A DNA stretch of 51,615 bases from an uncultured Neglectibacter sp. Lineage in GTDB: Bacteria; Bacillota; Clostridia; Oscillospirales; Acutalibacteraceae. The notes under the pieces are model-generated. The model was not told the DNA's origin, made no database searches, and saw only the letters and a list, made by a program, of their open reading frames with translations. How positions within the stretch are numbered: position 1 is the first letter of the stretch; each line of letters starts with the position of its first letter. Made by a program: the position numbers and the translations under genes. This document shows, in pieces, positions 15,727-23,608 of this stretch. The stretch is taken from positions 1 to 51,615 of the forward strand of contig CAJFEW010000014.1 in the NCBI GenBank assembly GCA_904374805.1, given 5' to 3'.

Positions 15727-17415
15727 TCATTCGACGGAGATGATGAAGTAATACACCGGCTGGCCGCCGTCCACCAAGGTGATTTCCACATCGGCGTGGA
15801 GCCTGTCCTCCAAGCGGCGCTTGGCTTCCTCCGCCTGTTCCTGGGTGACGCCCTCCCCGTAGATCAAGGTGATAAAGGAGGTGTGTTTGCTGGACAGGGA
15901 GCGGGTGACCCGCACGCAGGCAGTGACAGGATCCTTCTCAATATAGTCCAGCTTCCCGTTCTTCAGGCCCAAAATATCTCCCTGATGAATGGTGTGGCCC
16001 CCAAATTCGGAATCCCGGGCGGCGAAGGTCACCAGGCCCGTGTCCACGTTGCCGGCTGCTTCCAGCATAGCCTCCCGGTTTTGCTCCAGGTCCGCGTCTG
16101 GATCAAAGGCCAGCATGGCGGAAAGGCCCTGGGGAATGGTCCGGGTGGGGATGACGATGACCTCCCGGTCGGTGGCCAGGGGCACGGTCTGCTCGGCTGC
16201 CATGAGAATGTTCTTGTTGTTGGGCAGCACGAACACCTTTTTGGCCGGGGTGGCCAAGATCGCCTCCAGCAGGTCCTCGGTGCTGGGGTTCATGGTCTGT
16301 CCGCCGCTGACCACATTGGCGCAGCCCAAATCCATAAACAGGCTTTTGAGCCCTTCGCCTGCCGCCACCGAGATAAAGCCCATCTCCTCGGTGGGTTCCT
16401 GCCGCTCCAAGGCGGTCTTCTGCGGCTGGGGCTCCTCCACAGCAGCCGCCTTTTGGACCTGGTTTTCCTCTGCGGCCTTGCGGTGCTGTTCTTTCATGTT
16501 TTCCACTTTCACGGTGAGCAGCTGGCCGTACTGCAGGCCGGCCTGGAGAGCGTCGCCCGGGCTTTCTGTGTGGACGTGGACCTTGATGATCTCCTCATCG
16601 TCTACCACCACCACACAGTCGCCAATGGTTTCCAAAAACAGGCGCAGGTCCAGGGGGTCCTTCTGCACGTCCGGATCCCGGCCCACCACAAATTCCGTAC
16701 AGTAGGTGAAGGTGATCTCGCTGTCAAACTCGGCGGCCACATTGCGGAAGAACTCGGCGGTCTCCTGGGCTTTCTCCTCCTCGGAGAGGCCGGCCTCCAG
16801 CACAATGCCGCTGCGGAACACGCTGAGCATCCCTTCGAAAATCAGGCACAGGCCCTGGCCGCCTGCGTCCACCACGCCGGCTTTTTTCAGCACAGGCAGC
16901 AGTTCGGGGGTCTCTTCTAAGGCGTCTTGGGCGCCCATGCAGGCGGCGTCCCACACCTGCACCGGGTCGCTGCCCAGCTCCAGAGCCTCCCGGGCCCGCT
17001 CGCTGGCCACCCGGGCCACGGTGAGGATGGTGCCTTCTGTGGGCTTCATCACCGCCTTGTAGGCCTCTTCCACCCCCAGCTCCAGAGCGGCCACCAGGTC
17101 TTCCCCGGAGATTTCTTCCTTTTCTTCCAAGCCTTTGGAAATGCCCCGGAACAGCAGGGACAAAATCACGCCGGAGTTGCCCCGGGCGCCCCGTAGCATG
17201 GAGGAGGCGGCCTTCTTGGCCATTTGGCTTGCAGGAAGGGTATCTTCCTCCTTCTGCAGCGCCTGGGCGGCAGCGCCGATGGTCATGGACATATTGGTGC
17301 CTGTGTCCCCATCGGGCACAGGGAAGATGTTCAGTTCGTTGATCTGTTTTTTATATTTTGCAATGTTGTTAGAGCCCGACAGAATGGCGTTTTTCAATTG
17401 AGAACCCGAAATCAC
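15727..17415 (-). CDS. fakA: Fatty acid kinase catalytic subunit FakA / YloV (DAK2 domain)
   Basis: A DhaL-type ATP-binding kinase domain fused to a middle region and a DegV-like C-terminal fold, the architecture of FakA, which phosphorylates fatty acids carried by FakB. The magnesium-binding loop FPVPDGDTGTN has its acidic residues at D35 and D37, and GARGNSGVIL lies near residue 80. Two GTG starts are possible. The one at 17424 has its Shine-Dalgarno one base away. The one at 17415 has GAAGGA ten bases upstream and is preferred (562 residues). No fakB/degV gene is in the window, and the Asp23/Gls24 gene (yloU) that often precedes yloV is absent. A promoter sits directly upstream. Confidence 0.88.
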   Translation of the reverse strand: MISGSQLKNAILSGSNNIAKYKKQINELNIFPVPDGDTGTNMSMTIGAAAQALQKEEDTLPASQMAKKAASSMLRGARGNSGVILSLLFRGISKGLEEKEEISGEDLVAALELGVEEAYKAVMKPTEGTILTVARVASERAREALELGSDPVQVWDAACMGAQDALEETPELLPVLKKAGVVDAGGQGLCLIFEGMLSVFRSGIVLEAGLSEEEKAQETAEFFRNVAAEFDSEITFTYCTEFVVGRDPDVQKDPLDLRLFLETIGDCVVVVDDEEIIKVHVHTESPGDALQAGLQYGQLLTVKVENMKEQHRKAAEENQVQKAAAVEEPQPQKTALERQEPTEEMGFISVAAGEGLKSLFMDLGCANVVSGGQTMNPSTEDLLEAILATPAKKVFVLPNNKNILMAAEQTVPLATDREVIVIPTRTIPQGLSAMLAFDPDADLEQNREAMLEAAGNVDTGLVTFAARDSEFGGHTIHQGDILGLKNGKLDYIEKDPVTACVRVTRSLSSKHTSFITLIYGEGVTQEQAEEAKRRLEDRLHADVEITLVDGGQPVYYFIISVE

Positions 17416-17459
17416 GGTTAACACATCCTTCGCGTCTTTAGATGGCGTATCTTTGGTTT

Positions 17460-17488
17460 AGTTTATCACAGATTTTTTAAAAATACAA
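17460..17488 (-). promoter_or_regulatory. Promoter of fakA-recG
   Basis: TTGTAT (17488-17483) and TAAACT (17465-17460) are 17 bp apart in an AT-rich stretch. The leader is about 40 nt. Confidence 0.6.
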
Positions 17489-17551
17489 TCGTAACCTGAG
17501 GATTTTTGAAAAAAGCGCCAAAAAAAGGAGGCCCTGCCCCTGGGGAAGGAG

Positions 17552-17592
17552 AAAAAATGAAAGCGCCCGCTTGCTAAACACAAGCGGGCGCT
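17552..17592 (-). terminator. Terminator of ymdB
   Basis: A perfect 12-bp stem, AGCGCCCGCTTG (17562-17573) with CAAGCGGGCGCT (17581-17592). On the minus strand a T-rich stretch (17557-17552) follows shortly after. It separates ymdB from fakA. Confidence 0.8.
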
Positions 17593-17607
17593 GGAAACCA
17601 AAGGCGG

Positions 17608-18381
17608 TCAATCCATCAAGGTCAGCCGTTCTACACCGGTGCACAGGCCGGTGGACTCGTCGGCGGTAAACAGGACGGCGTCCATTTTGCAAGGGCCCTT
17701 GGCCAGGTCGAACCGGGCGGGCATCTTGGTGCGCAGCTTGCCGATGATGATTTCCTTCTTGACCCCCAGCACGGAGTCAATCACCCCGGTCATGCCTGCG
17801 TCGGTCAAGTAGCCGGTGCCGTGGGGCAGCAGGCAGGCGTCGGCAGTGGGCACGTGGGTGTGGGTGCCGAACAGGGCCGTCACCCGTCCGTCGGCGTAAA
17901 AGCCCATGGCTCGTTTTTCCCCGGTGGCCTCCGCGTGAAAATCCACCACGCACAGCTTGGGCAGGTCTGGGGTTTTCAGCAGGGCGTCCAGCGTCTCAAA
18001 GGGGCAGCGCAGGCTCTCCAGATACACGGTGCCCATCAGGTTGATCACCGCCACCTGCACCCGTCCTTTGTCCACCACGCACAGCCCTTTTCCAGGGGCC
18101 TGGGAGGGGAAGTTGGCGGGCCGCAGCAGGTTGTCCCAGGTGTCGTACAGGTCGTAGGACTCCCGCCGGCGGAAGCTGTGGTTGCCGGTGGTGATCACGT
18201 CTACGCCGCTGTCCAGCAGGTGTTCCGCCGAGGCGGGGGTGATGCCGTTGCCATCGGCGGAATTTTCCCCGTTGGCAATCACCAGGTCGATGGCTTTGGT
18301 CTTTTTCAGGGTGGGCAGGCGGCTGCGCAGGAACTGGCAGCCGATGCTGCCCACCACGTCGCCGATGCACAGGATGTTCAG
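17608..18381 (-). CDS. ymdB: YmdB-type metallophosphoesterase (2',3'-cyclic nucleotide phosphodiesterase family)
   Basis: A calcineurin-like phosphoesterase of the YmdB family, which in Bacillus hydrolyses 2',3'-cyclic nucleotides and affects RNase Y-linked regulation. Metal motifs IGDVVG (D8), NGENSADGNGI (E39, N40) and TTGNHSF (N67, H68) are intact. The 257-residue length fits the family's roughly 265. The start is unusual. Alignment with family members (M-x-I-L-x-I-G-D-V-V-G) puts the initiator at a CTG codon at 18381, eight bases after AGGAG. The adjacent ATT at 18384 is another choice. The ATG overlapping the ribosome site is out of frame. The nearest in-frame GTG (18441) would add 20 foreign residues. 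It is two genes downstream of rny. Confidence 0.85.
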   Translation of the reverse strand: MNILCIGDVVGSIGCQFLRSRLPTLKKTKAIDLVIANGENSADGNGITPASAEHLLDSGVDVITTGNHSFRRRESYDLYDTWDNLLRPANFPSQAPGKGLCVVDKGRVQVAVINLMGTVYLESLRCPFETLDALLKTPDLPKLCVVDFHAEATGEKRAMGFYADGRVTALFGTHTHVPTADACLLPHGTGYLTDAGMTGVIDSVLGVKKEIIIGKLRTKMPARFDLAKGPCKMDAVLFTADESTGLCTGVERLTLMD

Positions 18382-18420
18382 AATACCATCTCCTATTGAA
18401 CAATTAGTTGCTGTTGATAA

Positions 18421-18462
18421 GCAAAACCGTGTTAACACCACGTAGAAGGTGAAGAACGGTTT
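18421..18462 (-). other. Imperfect hairpin between the membrane gene and ymdB
   Basis: AAACCGT (18424-18430) can pair with ACGGTTT (18456-18462), with CACC (18437-18440) and GGTG (18448-18451) pairing inside. On the minus strand it ends in GGTTTTGCTT. It may be a weak terminator or processing site. Confidence 0.35.
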
Positions 18463-18465
18463 CTG

Positions 18466-18984
18466 TTAATGCTTTTCCCGTCGATAGACTTTTACTTTTT
18501 GCACTGGTTTATATTCGGCCTTCGCTTGTGTTTCTTCTTCCTGGTCTTCTTCTAGCTCCTCTTCGGGTACACTATCTGCCAGATAATCAACGGGGTGGTT
18601 GAAAGTCTCGCCGGTGCGATTGTACACGCCCGGGGCGAATGAACCGTTGCCCTCTTTGACTTCGGTTTTACGTTTCCGATCTGGGAGCAAAGATAAGATC
18701 GCAGGAACTATCGTCGAAACTATAAATAGGAAAAAGCCGATATAAAACACGATAACCCAAAAGTCAGTTGGTAACGAAATTGCAACGACAAGACCCCATA
18801 TCCAGACGGCAATTTGAATGACAATGCCAATATACGGAATCGCTGCAGAAGCAGTAATGAGAAGGCCGGCAAGCCAGGCCGGGCAGTCAATCAAAATAAA
18901 AGGAATAGCAGTCAGAAGTAGGGCGCTGAGATAGTACAAGGCGCAACCAAAGTTTCCAAAAAGAGTTTCCAATTTTTCTTTCAT
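18466..18984 (-). CDS. Small membrane protein of unknown function, AT-rich
   Basis: I do not recognise this 172-residue protein. It has a short cytoplasmic-type N-terminus, then about four hydrophobic segments (residues roughly 14-32, 36-55, 52-72 and 75-98). A charged C-terminal domain of about 70 residues contains an acidic run EEELEEDQEEE (141-151) and a basic end. The start at 18984 follows AGGAGAGG. Its base composition is clearly lower in GC than the neighbours; 18721-18780, for example, is about one third GC. It sits between rny and ymdB, normally adjacent genes, which suggests an insertion or lineage-specific addition. It could be an accessory membrane partner, but nothing shows that directly. 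Confidence 0.7.
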   Translation of the reverse strand: MKEKLETLFGNFGCALYYLSALLLTAIPFILIDCPAWLAGLLITASAAIPYIGIVIQIAVWIWGLVVAISLPTDFWVIVFYIGFFLFIVSTIVPAILSLLPDRKRKTEVKEGNGSFAPGVYNRTGETFNHPVDYLADSVPEEELEEDQEEETQAKAEYKPVQKVKVYRREKH

Positions 18985-19051
18985 TGGGGACCTCTCCTAT
19001 CTCTGCCATTTTTATTTCGCGTAGTCCACGGCCCGGCTCTCCCGGATCATG

Positions 19052-20554
19052 TTAGTCCAAATCCGCTTCAATCTTCTTGCAGATGTCCCGGGCCAGCAGC
19101 GTCATCTGCTCGTCGCTGACCTTTTCAGGTTTCACCATGACACGAATCTCACGGCCGGCCTGGATGGCGTAGCAGCTCTCCACCCCGTCGAAGGAGGAGG
19201 CCACCTCTTCCAGCTTCTCCAGCCGCTTGATGTAGTTTTCCAAATTCTCCCGACGGGCGCCGGGCCGGGCAGCGGAAATGGCGTCTGCCGCCTGCACAAT
19301 GCAGGCAATGACAGTTTTTGCCTCCACGTCCCCGTGGTGGGCGGCGATGGCGTGAATGACCGCCTCGCTCTCCCGGTACTTCCGGGCCACTTCCACGCCA
19401 ATCTGTACGTGGGAGCCTTCCATCTCATGGTCTAAGGCCTTGCCAATGTCGTGCAGCAGGCCGGCCCGTTTGGCCACGGTGGGATCCAACCCCAGTTCGG
19501 AAGCCATCATGCCCGAAAGGAACGCCACCTCCAAAGAGTGGTTCAGCACGTTTTGGCCGTAACTGGTGCGGTAGCGCAGGCGGCCCAACAGCTTCACCAG
19601 CTCGTGGTGAATGCCGCCCAGGCCCACTTCCAGCACGGCGCGCTCGCCCTCTTGCTTGATGGTGGACTCCACTTCCCGGCGGGCCTTTTCCACCGTCTCC
19701 TCAATGCGGGTGGGATGAATGCGCCCGTCGGCAATGAGCTTCTCCAGCGCAATGCGGGCCACCTCCCGGCGGACCGGCTCAAAGCTGGAAAGGGTGATGG
19801 CCTCTGGTGTGTCGTCAATGATCAGGTCCACGCCCGTGAGGGTTTCAATGGCCCGGATGTTCCGGCCTTCCCGGCCGATGATCCGGCCCTTCATCTCGTC
19901 GTTGGGCAGGGGAACTACGCTGATGGCGGCCTCCGACACATGGTCCGCCGCGCAGCGCTGAATGGCCAAGGCGATGATTTCCCGGGCGGACTGGTCCGCC
20001 TCCTCCTTGGTCTGCTGCTCAAACTCCCGGATTCTCACAGCCTTCTCGTGGGTCAGCTCGTTTTCCAGGTTGTTCAGCAGGTATTCTTTTGCCTGGTCCA
20101 CCGTGAAGGAAGAGATTTTTTCCAGCATGTCAAACTGGCTCTTTTTCACAGCTTCGGCCTCTTTCAACCGTTCGTCGGCCTTTTTGTTTTTCTGGTCGAT
20201 CTGGTTTTCCTTGCGCTCCATACTCTCCAGCTTTTTCTCCAGGCTCTCCTCCTTTTGGAGAATGCGCCGTTCCTGGTGCTGAATTTCTTTGCGCCGGTTG
20301 TTGAGCTCTTTTTCCGATTCGTCTCTCAGGCGATGCAGTTCGTCTTTGCCTTCCAGTACAATTTCCTTTTTCTTAGCTTCGGCGGATTTGATGGCGTCTG
20401 CCACAATCCGCTTGGCCTCTTGCTCGGCGGAGCCGATTTCCGCCTCCGCCTTGTTCTTGCGGTAGTTGACGCCCAGAAGAAAGGCGACTACGCCGGCGGC
20501 AGCGGCAGCTAGAACAGCAATGACAATGCACAGCCATACAGCAACTTGGCCCAA
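19052..20554 (-). CDS. rny: Ribonuclease Y
   Basis: A membrane-anchored endoribonuclease that starts mRNA decay in Bacillota. The 500-residue protein has an N-terminal transmembrane helix (about 5-28), a Lys/Glu-rich coiled coil (33-180), a KH domain with [15 protein letters not shown] (223-237), and the HD domain with catalytic H368-D369 in AGLLHDIGK. It ends with the conserved [12 protein letters not shown]. The start is a TTG at 20554 behind AAGGAGG; no ATG is near. The length is about 20 residues shorter than B. subtilis RNase Y, mostly in the coiled coil. It has a strong promoter 300 bp upstream, divergent from thrS, and begins the unit rny, membrane gene, ymdB. Confidence 0.96.
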   Translation of the reverse strand: MGQVAVWLCIVIAVLAAAAAGVVAFLLGVNYRKNKAEAEIGSAEQEAKRIVADAIKSAEAKKKEIVLEGKDELHRLRDESEKELNNRRKEIQHQERRILQKEESLEKKLESMERKENQIDQKNKKADERLKEAEAVKKSQFDMLEKISSFTVDQAKEYLLNNLENELTHEKAVRIREFEQQTKEEADQSAREIIALAIQRCAADHVSEAAISVVPLPNDEMKGRIIGREGRNIRAIETLTGVDLIIDDTPEAITLSSFEPVRREVARIALEKLIADGRIHPTRIEETVEKARREVESTIKQEGERAVLEVGLGGIHHELVKLLGRLRYRTSYGQNVLNHSLEVAFLSGMMASELGLDPTVAKRAGLLHDIGKALDHEMEGSHVQIGVEVARKYRESEAVIHAIAAHHGDVEAKTVIACIVQAADAISAARPGARRENLENYIKRLEKLEEVASSFDGVESCYAIQAGREIRVMVKPEKVSDEQMTLLARDICKKIEADLD

Positions 20555-20833
20555 TCAGGCACCTCCTTTTCCTCGATTCTCGTATGCAGTTCACATTCCA
20601 GATAGGTTGAGGTTCCGGGTGTAGTAAAACCCCGGGAAAGCGCAGTATGGCCGCTTCTCGCTATAATTTTTTTCTTCAGATTTCATTTCTCTCTTAGTCG
20701 GTTTATTGCGCCGCCCCCGGTCCCGCAGGGAGACGGAGGGAGGAGGAAAAACGGTCGGTTTACGGCGATTTTTATGGAAAATTACTCAATAAAAAGAATA
20801 AGTAAAAATGAAAAACAGGGAAAATCATATATG

Positions 20834-20854
20834 AAAAGCGCCGAATGCACTTTT
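20834..20854 (-). promoter_or_regulatory. Hairpin at the 5' end of the long rny leader
   Basis: AAAAGCGC (20834-20841) pairs with GCACTTTT (20847-20854), one G-U pair. On the minus strand the stem would form at about +1 to +19 of the rny transcript. The remaining leader (20555-20833) contains no gene. Confidence 0.4.
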
Positions 20855-20858
20855 ATTT

Positions 20859-20888
20859 ATTGTAGCGCCTGGCGTGGGCAGTTGTCAA
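20859..20888 (-). promoter_or_regulatory. Promoter of rny
   Basis: A consensus TTGACA (20888-20883) and TACAAT (20864-20859) are 18 bp apart, with start near 20852. It drives a 5' leader of about 300 nt before the TTG start. Confidence 0.72.
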
Positions 20889-20973
20889 GAAATTTGTAAA
20901 GGTTTCCGCAAAACTGGCACAAAAAACAAAGGGATGCCAAGGGGACGTGTGCCGCAGTTTTTTTCGGAAAGGC

Positions 20974-21003
20974 TTGACAGCCTTGGGGAACCGGTGCTAT
21001 GAT
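20974..21003 (+). promoter_or_regulatory. Promoter of thrS
   Basis: TTGACA (20974-20979) and TATGAT (20998-21003) are 18 bp apart. Transcription would start near 21010, at the 5' edge of the T-box leader. Confidence 0.8.
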
Positions 21004-21009
21004 GACACA

Positions 21010-21320
21010 CAGAGCATAGATGCGCAGAAGAGGAAGTCCTTTCCCGCTGCAGCGGGGAACAGAGAGGGCCTGCCGCCGGCTGAAAGCAGCCCGCCTCCGT
21101 TGGGGAAGGGAACACCACCTCCGAGCATCGTCCGACCGCGGGGGACTTTTCCCGCCTAAGGCACGACGGACGGCCCCGTTACAGGCCCCAACGAGGAAGC
21201 GCACCTGGGGGAGCACGCCGCTGGGTTTGCGCTTTGAATCCGGGTGGAACCGCGGGTTTTTGGCAAAATTTGAAAAGAAGCCGAACGCCTGCCCCAGAGC
21301 TTTGCTGGGGCGGGCTTTTT
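21010..21320 (+). promoter_or_regulatory. T-box riboswitch (threonine), controls thrS
   Basis: A cis-acting leader that senses uncharged tRNA-Thr. It contains the T-box consensus GGGTGGAACCGCGG (21242-21255), the tRNA acceptor-binding bulge, and an AGAAGAGGAAGT stretch (21026-21037) typical of the stem I base. A likely specifier ACC (Thr) at 21114-21116 is followed by a purine. The terminator stem is at 21287-21297 with 21305-21315, T run 21316-21320. With uncharged tRNA the antiterminator forms and thrS is read. The specifier position is inferred from local sequence only. Confidence 0.93.
21287..21320 (+). terminator. Regulated terminator of the T-box leader
   Basis: GCCTGCCCCAG (21287-21297) pairs with CTGGGGCGGGC (21305-21315), one G-U pair, followed by five T. 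It lies between the T-box sequence and the thrS ribosome site. Confidence 0.88.
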
Positions 21321-21347
21321 GTTTGTCCCGGCGGAAAGGAGCAACCT

Positions 21348-23252
21348 ATGATTACGATCGATCTGAAAGGCCAATGCAAGGAATTTGAAGCAGGTGTCAC
21401 CCCGGCGGATGTGGCCAAGTCCATTGGCATGGGGCTGTACAAATCCGCCTGCGCCGCCAAAGTGGACGGGGAGGTTTGCGACCTGCGCACGCCCCTGGAA
21501 AAGGACTGCGCCCTGGAAATCCTCACCTTCGATACGGCGGAGGGCAAGCACGCCTACTGGCACACCACCTCCCACATCATGGCCCAGGCAGTGATGCGGC
21601 TGTACCCCGGCACCAAGTTTTCCATTGGCCCGGCCATTGAAAACGGGTTCTACTACGACTTCGACATGGAGAAGCCCCTCTCCACCGAGGACCTGCCTGC
21701 CATTGAGGCGGAGATGAAGAAGATCATCAAGGAAAACCTGCCCCTGGAGCGCTTTGAGCTGCCCCCGGAAGAAGCCCAGAAGCTCATGGCAGACCAGCCC
21801 TACAAGGAGGAGCTGATCGCCGAGCACGCCGGAAAAGGGGAGAACATCAGCTTTTACAAGCAGGGGGATTTCACCGACCTGTGCGCCGGCCCCCATCTGC
21901 TGAGCACCGGTAGCGTGAAGGCGGTGAAGCTCACCGCCATCACCGGCGCCTACTGGCGGGGTGACGCCAAAAACAAGATGCTCACCCGGGTGTACGGCAT
22001 TTCCTTCCCCAAACAGAGCCTGCTGGACGAGCACCTGCAGATGCTGGAAGAGGCCAAAAAGCGTGACCACCGCAAGCTGGGCAAGGAGCTGAACCTGTTC
22101 ATGCTTCGGGACGAAGGCCCCGGTTTCCCCTTCTTCCTGCCCAAGGGCATGGTGCTGAAGAACCTGCTCATCGACTACTGGCGGGAAGTTCACAAGAAGT
22201 ACGGCTATGTGGAGGTCTCCACACCGGTCATCCTCAGCCGGAAGCTGTGGGAGCGCTCCGGCCACTGGGACCACTATAAAGACAACATGTACACCACCGT
22301 TATCGACGAGGAAGATTTTGCCATCAAGCCCATGAACTGCCCGGGCGGTATGATGGTCTACCAGAGCCAGCCCCACTCCTACCGGGACCTGCCCCTGCGG
22401 GTAGGCGAGCTGGGCCTGGTGCACCGGCACGAGCTTTCCGGCGCGCTGCACGGGCTGTTCCGGGTGCGGTGCTTCACCCAGGACGACGCCCACTTGTTTA
22501 TGACTCCCGACCAGCTCAAGGACGAGCTGAAGAACGTGGTGCGCCTGTTTGACGAGGTGTACTCTGTGTTTGGCCTCACCTACAAGATCGAGCTGTCCAC
22601 CATGCCCGAGGACCACATCGGCACTGTGGAGCAGTGGGAGCACAACCAGGAGATCTTGAAAGAGGCCATCACCGAGATGGGCAAGGACTTTGAAATCAAC
22701 GAGGGGGACGGTGCTTTCTACGGTCCCAAGCTGGACTTCCACCTGGCCGACTCCCTGGGCCGTACCTGGCAGTGCGGCACGGTGCAGCTGGACAGCCAGC
22801 TGCCCGAGCGCTTCGAGCTGGAGTATGTGGGCGAGGACGGCCAGAAGCACCGGCCCGTCATGCTGCACCGGGTGGTGCTGGGCTCCATCGAGCGGTTCAT
22901 CGGTGTGATCACCGAGCACTTTGCAGGCAAGTTCCCCCTGTGGCTGTCCCCGGTGCAGGCGGTGATTCTGCCCATCTCCGAGCGGCACCACGCCTATGCC
23001 CAGCAGGTGCAGGCCCAGCTGGAGCAGGCCGGTTTCCGGGTGGAGTGCGACCTGCGCAATGAGAAGATCGGCTACAAGATCCGGGAGGCCCAGCTGCAGC
23101 GCACGCCCTACATGCTGGTGGTGGGCGACAAGGAAGCGGAAAGCGGCGCCATCTCCGTGCGCCACCGGGCCGACGGGGACCTGGGTTCCATGGAACTGGA
23201 GGCCTTCGCCCAGAAGATGCGCGCCGAGGTGGACAGCAAGGAGATCAAGTAA
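21348..23252 (+). CDS. thrS: Threonine--tRNA ligase
   Basis: Charges tRNA-Thr in the cytoplasm. The 634-residue protein has an N-terminal TGS domain (1-60), an editing domain with HTTSH (72-76), and a class II catalytic core. The core includes KPMNCPGGMM, motif 2 FRVRCFTQDDAHLF and motif 3 VLGSIERFIGVITEHF. A C-terminal anticodon-binding domain ends the protein. The length is normal. The start at 21348 follows GGAAAGGAGC directly after the T-box terminator; upstream in-frame codons belong to the leader RNA. Expression should rise when charged tRNA-Thr is scarce. A strong terminator follows. Confidence 0.98.
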   Translation: MITIDLKGQCKEFEAGVTPADVAKSIGMGLYKSACAAKVDGEVCDLRTPLEKDCALEILTFDTAEGKHAYWHTTSHIMAQAVMRLYPGTKFSIGPAIENGFYYDFDMEKPLSTEDLPAIEAEMKKIIKENLPLERFELPPEEAQKLMADQPYKEELIAEHAGKGENISFYKQGDFTDLCAGPHLLSTGSVKAVKLTAITGAYWRGDAKNKMLTRVYGISFPKQSLLDEHLQMLEEAKKRDHRKLGKELNLFMLRDEGPGFPFFLPKGMVLKNLLIDYWREVHKKYGYVEVSTPVILSRKLWERSGHWDHYKDNMYTTVIDEEDFAIKPMNCPGGMMVYQSQPHSYRDLPLRVGELGLVHRHELSGALHGLFRVRCFTQDDAHLFMTPDQLKDELKNVVRLFDEVYSVFGLTYKIELSTMPEDHIGTVEQWEHNQEILKEAITEMGKDFEINEGDGAFYGPKLDFHLADSLGRTWQCGTVQLDSQLPERFELEYVGEDGQKHRPVMLHRVVLGSIERFIGVITEHFAGKFPLWLSPVQAVILPISERHHAYAQQVQAQLEQAGFRVECDLRNEKIGYKIREAQLQRTPYMLVVGDKEAESGAISVRHRADGDLGSMELEAFAQKMRAEVDSKEIK

Positions 23253-23608
23253 AAACCGCGAAGCGGTGTGAAAGTTCGCAAGGGGGGCAGAGCCCCTGCG
23301 GCCTTAAAGACGGCGTAAGCCGGCAAAAAAGCCGGCCCTTTTCCTGCCAATGAAAAGAGGACAACCGAGTGTGAAAACCCGGTTGTCCTCTTTTTGTGTT
23401 TTGGGGATCCTTTGGGAGATTGTTTACGGGCTTTATCCGGTAGGAACATCTCCCTGACTTCTCTTTGCCGGCCGCGCCGGGTAAAGACCTTGGGGCTTTG
23501 CCCCAACCGCGCGTCTCTTCTTCCGGTTCTGCCGGCGCTTGGGGGCCGCCACTGGCGGCCAGGGACTTTTGAAACGGCGGACGGAACCTGTATGCCGCTT
23601 CGCGGTTT
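23253..23608. repeat. Hairpin-rich spacer bounded by inverted AAACCGCGAAGCGG ends
   Basis: The gap between the convergent thrS and esterase genes starts with AAACCGCGAAGCGG (23253-23266) and ends with its exact reverse complement (23595-23608). Each copy is itself a small CCGC-GAA-GCGG hairpin. Inside are further short inverted repeats: GGGGCAGAGCCCC near 23286, GCCGGC-AAAAAA-GCCGGC near 23322, TTGGGGCTTTGCCCCAA near 23490, and GGCCGCCACTGGCGGCC near 23555. No gene is visible. It resembles an intergenic repeat or remnant element. Confidence 0.5.
23353..23395 (+). terminator. Terminator of thrS
   Basis: AAAAGAGGACAACCG (23353-23367) pairs perfectly with CGGTTGTCCTCTTTT (23380-23394) around a 12-nt loop. 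The T run makes it strong for the plus strand, and the A run on the other side allows the reverse direction too. Confidence 0.9.

Noticed and set aside
20857-21216. A 119-codon minus-strand frame over the thrS leader
   Set aside because: It covers the T-box leader and both divergent promoters, and there is no family resemblance.
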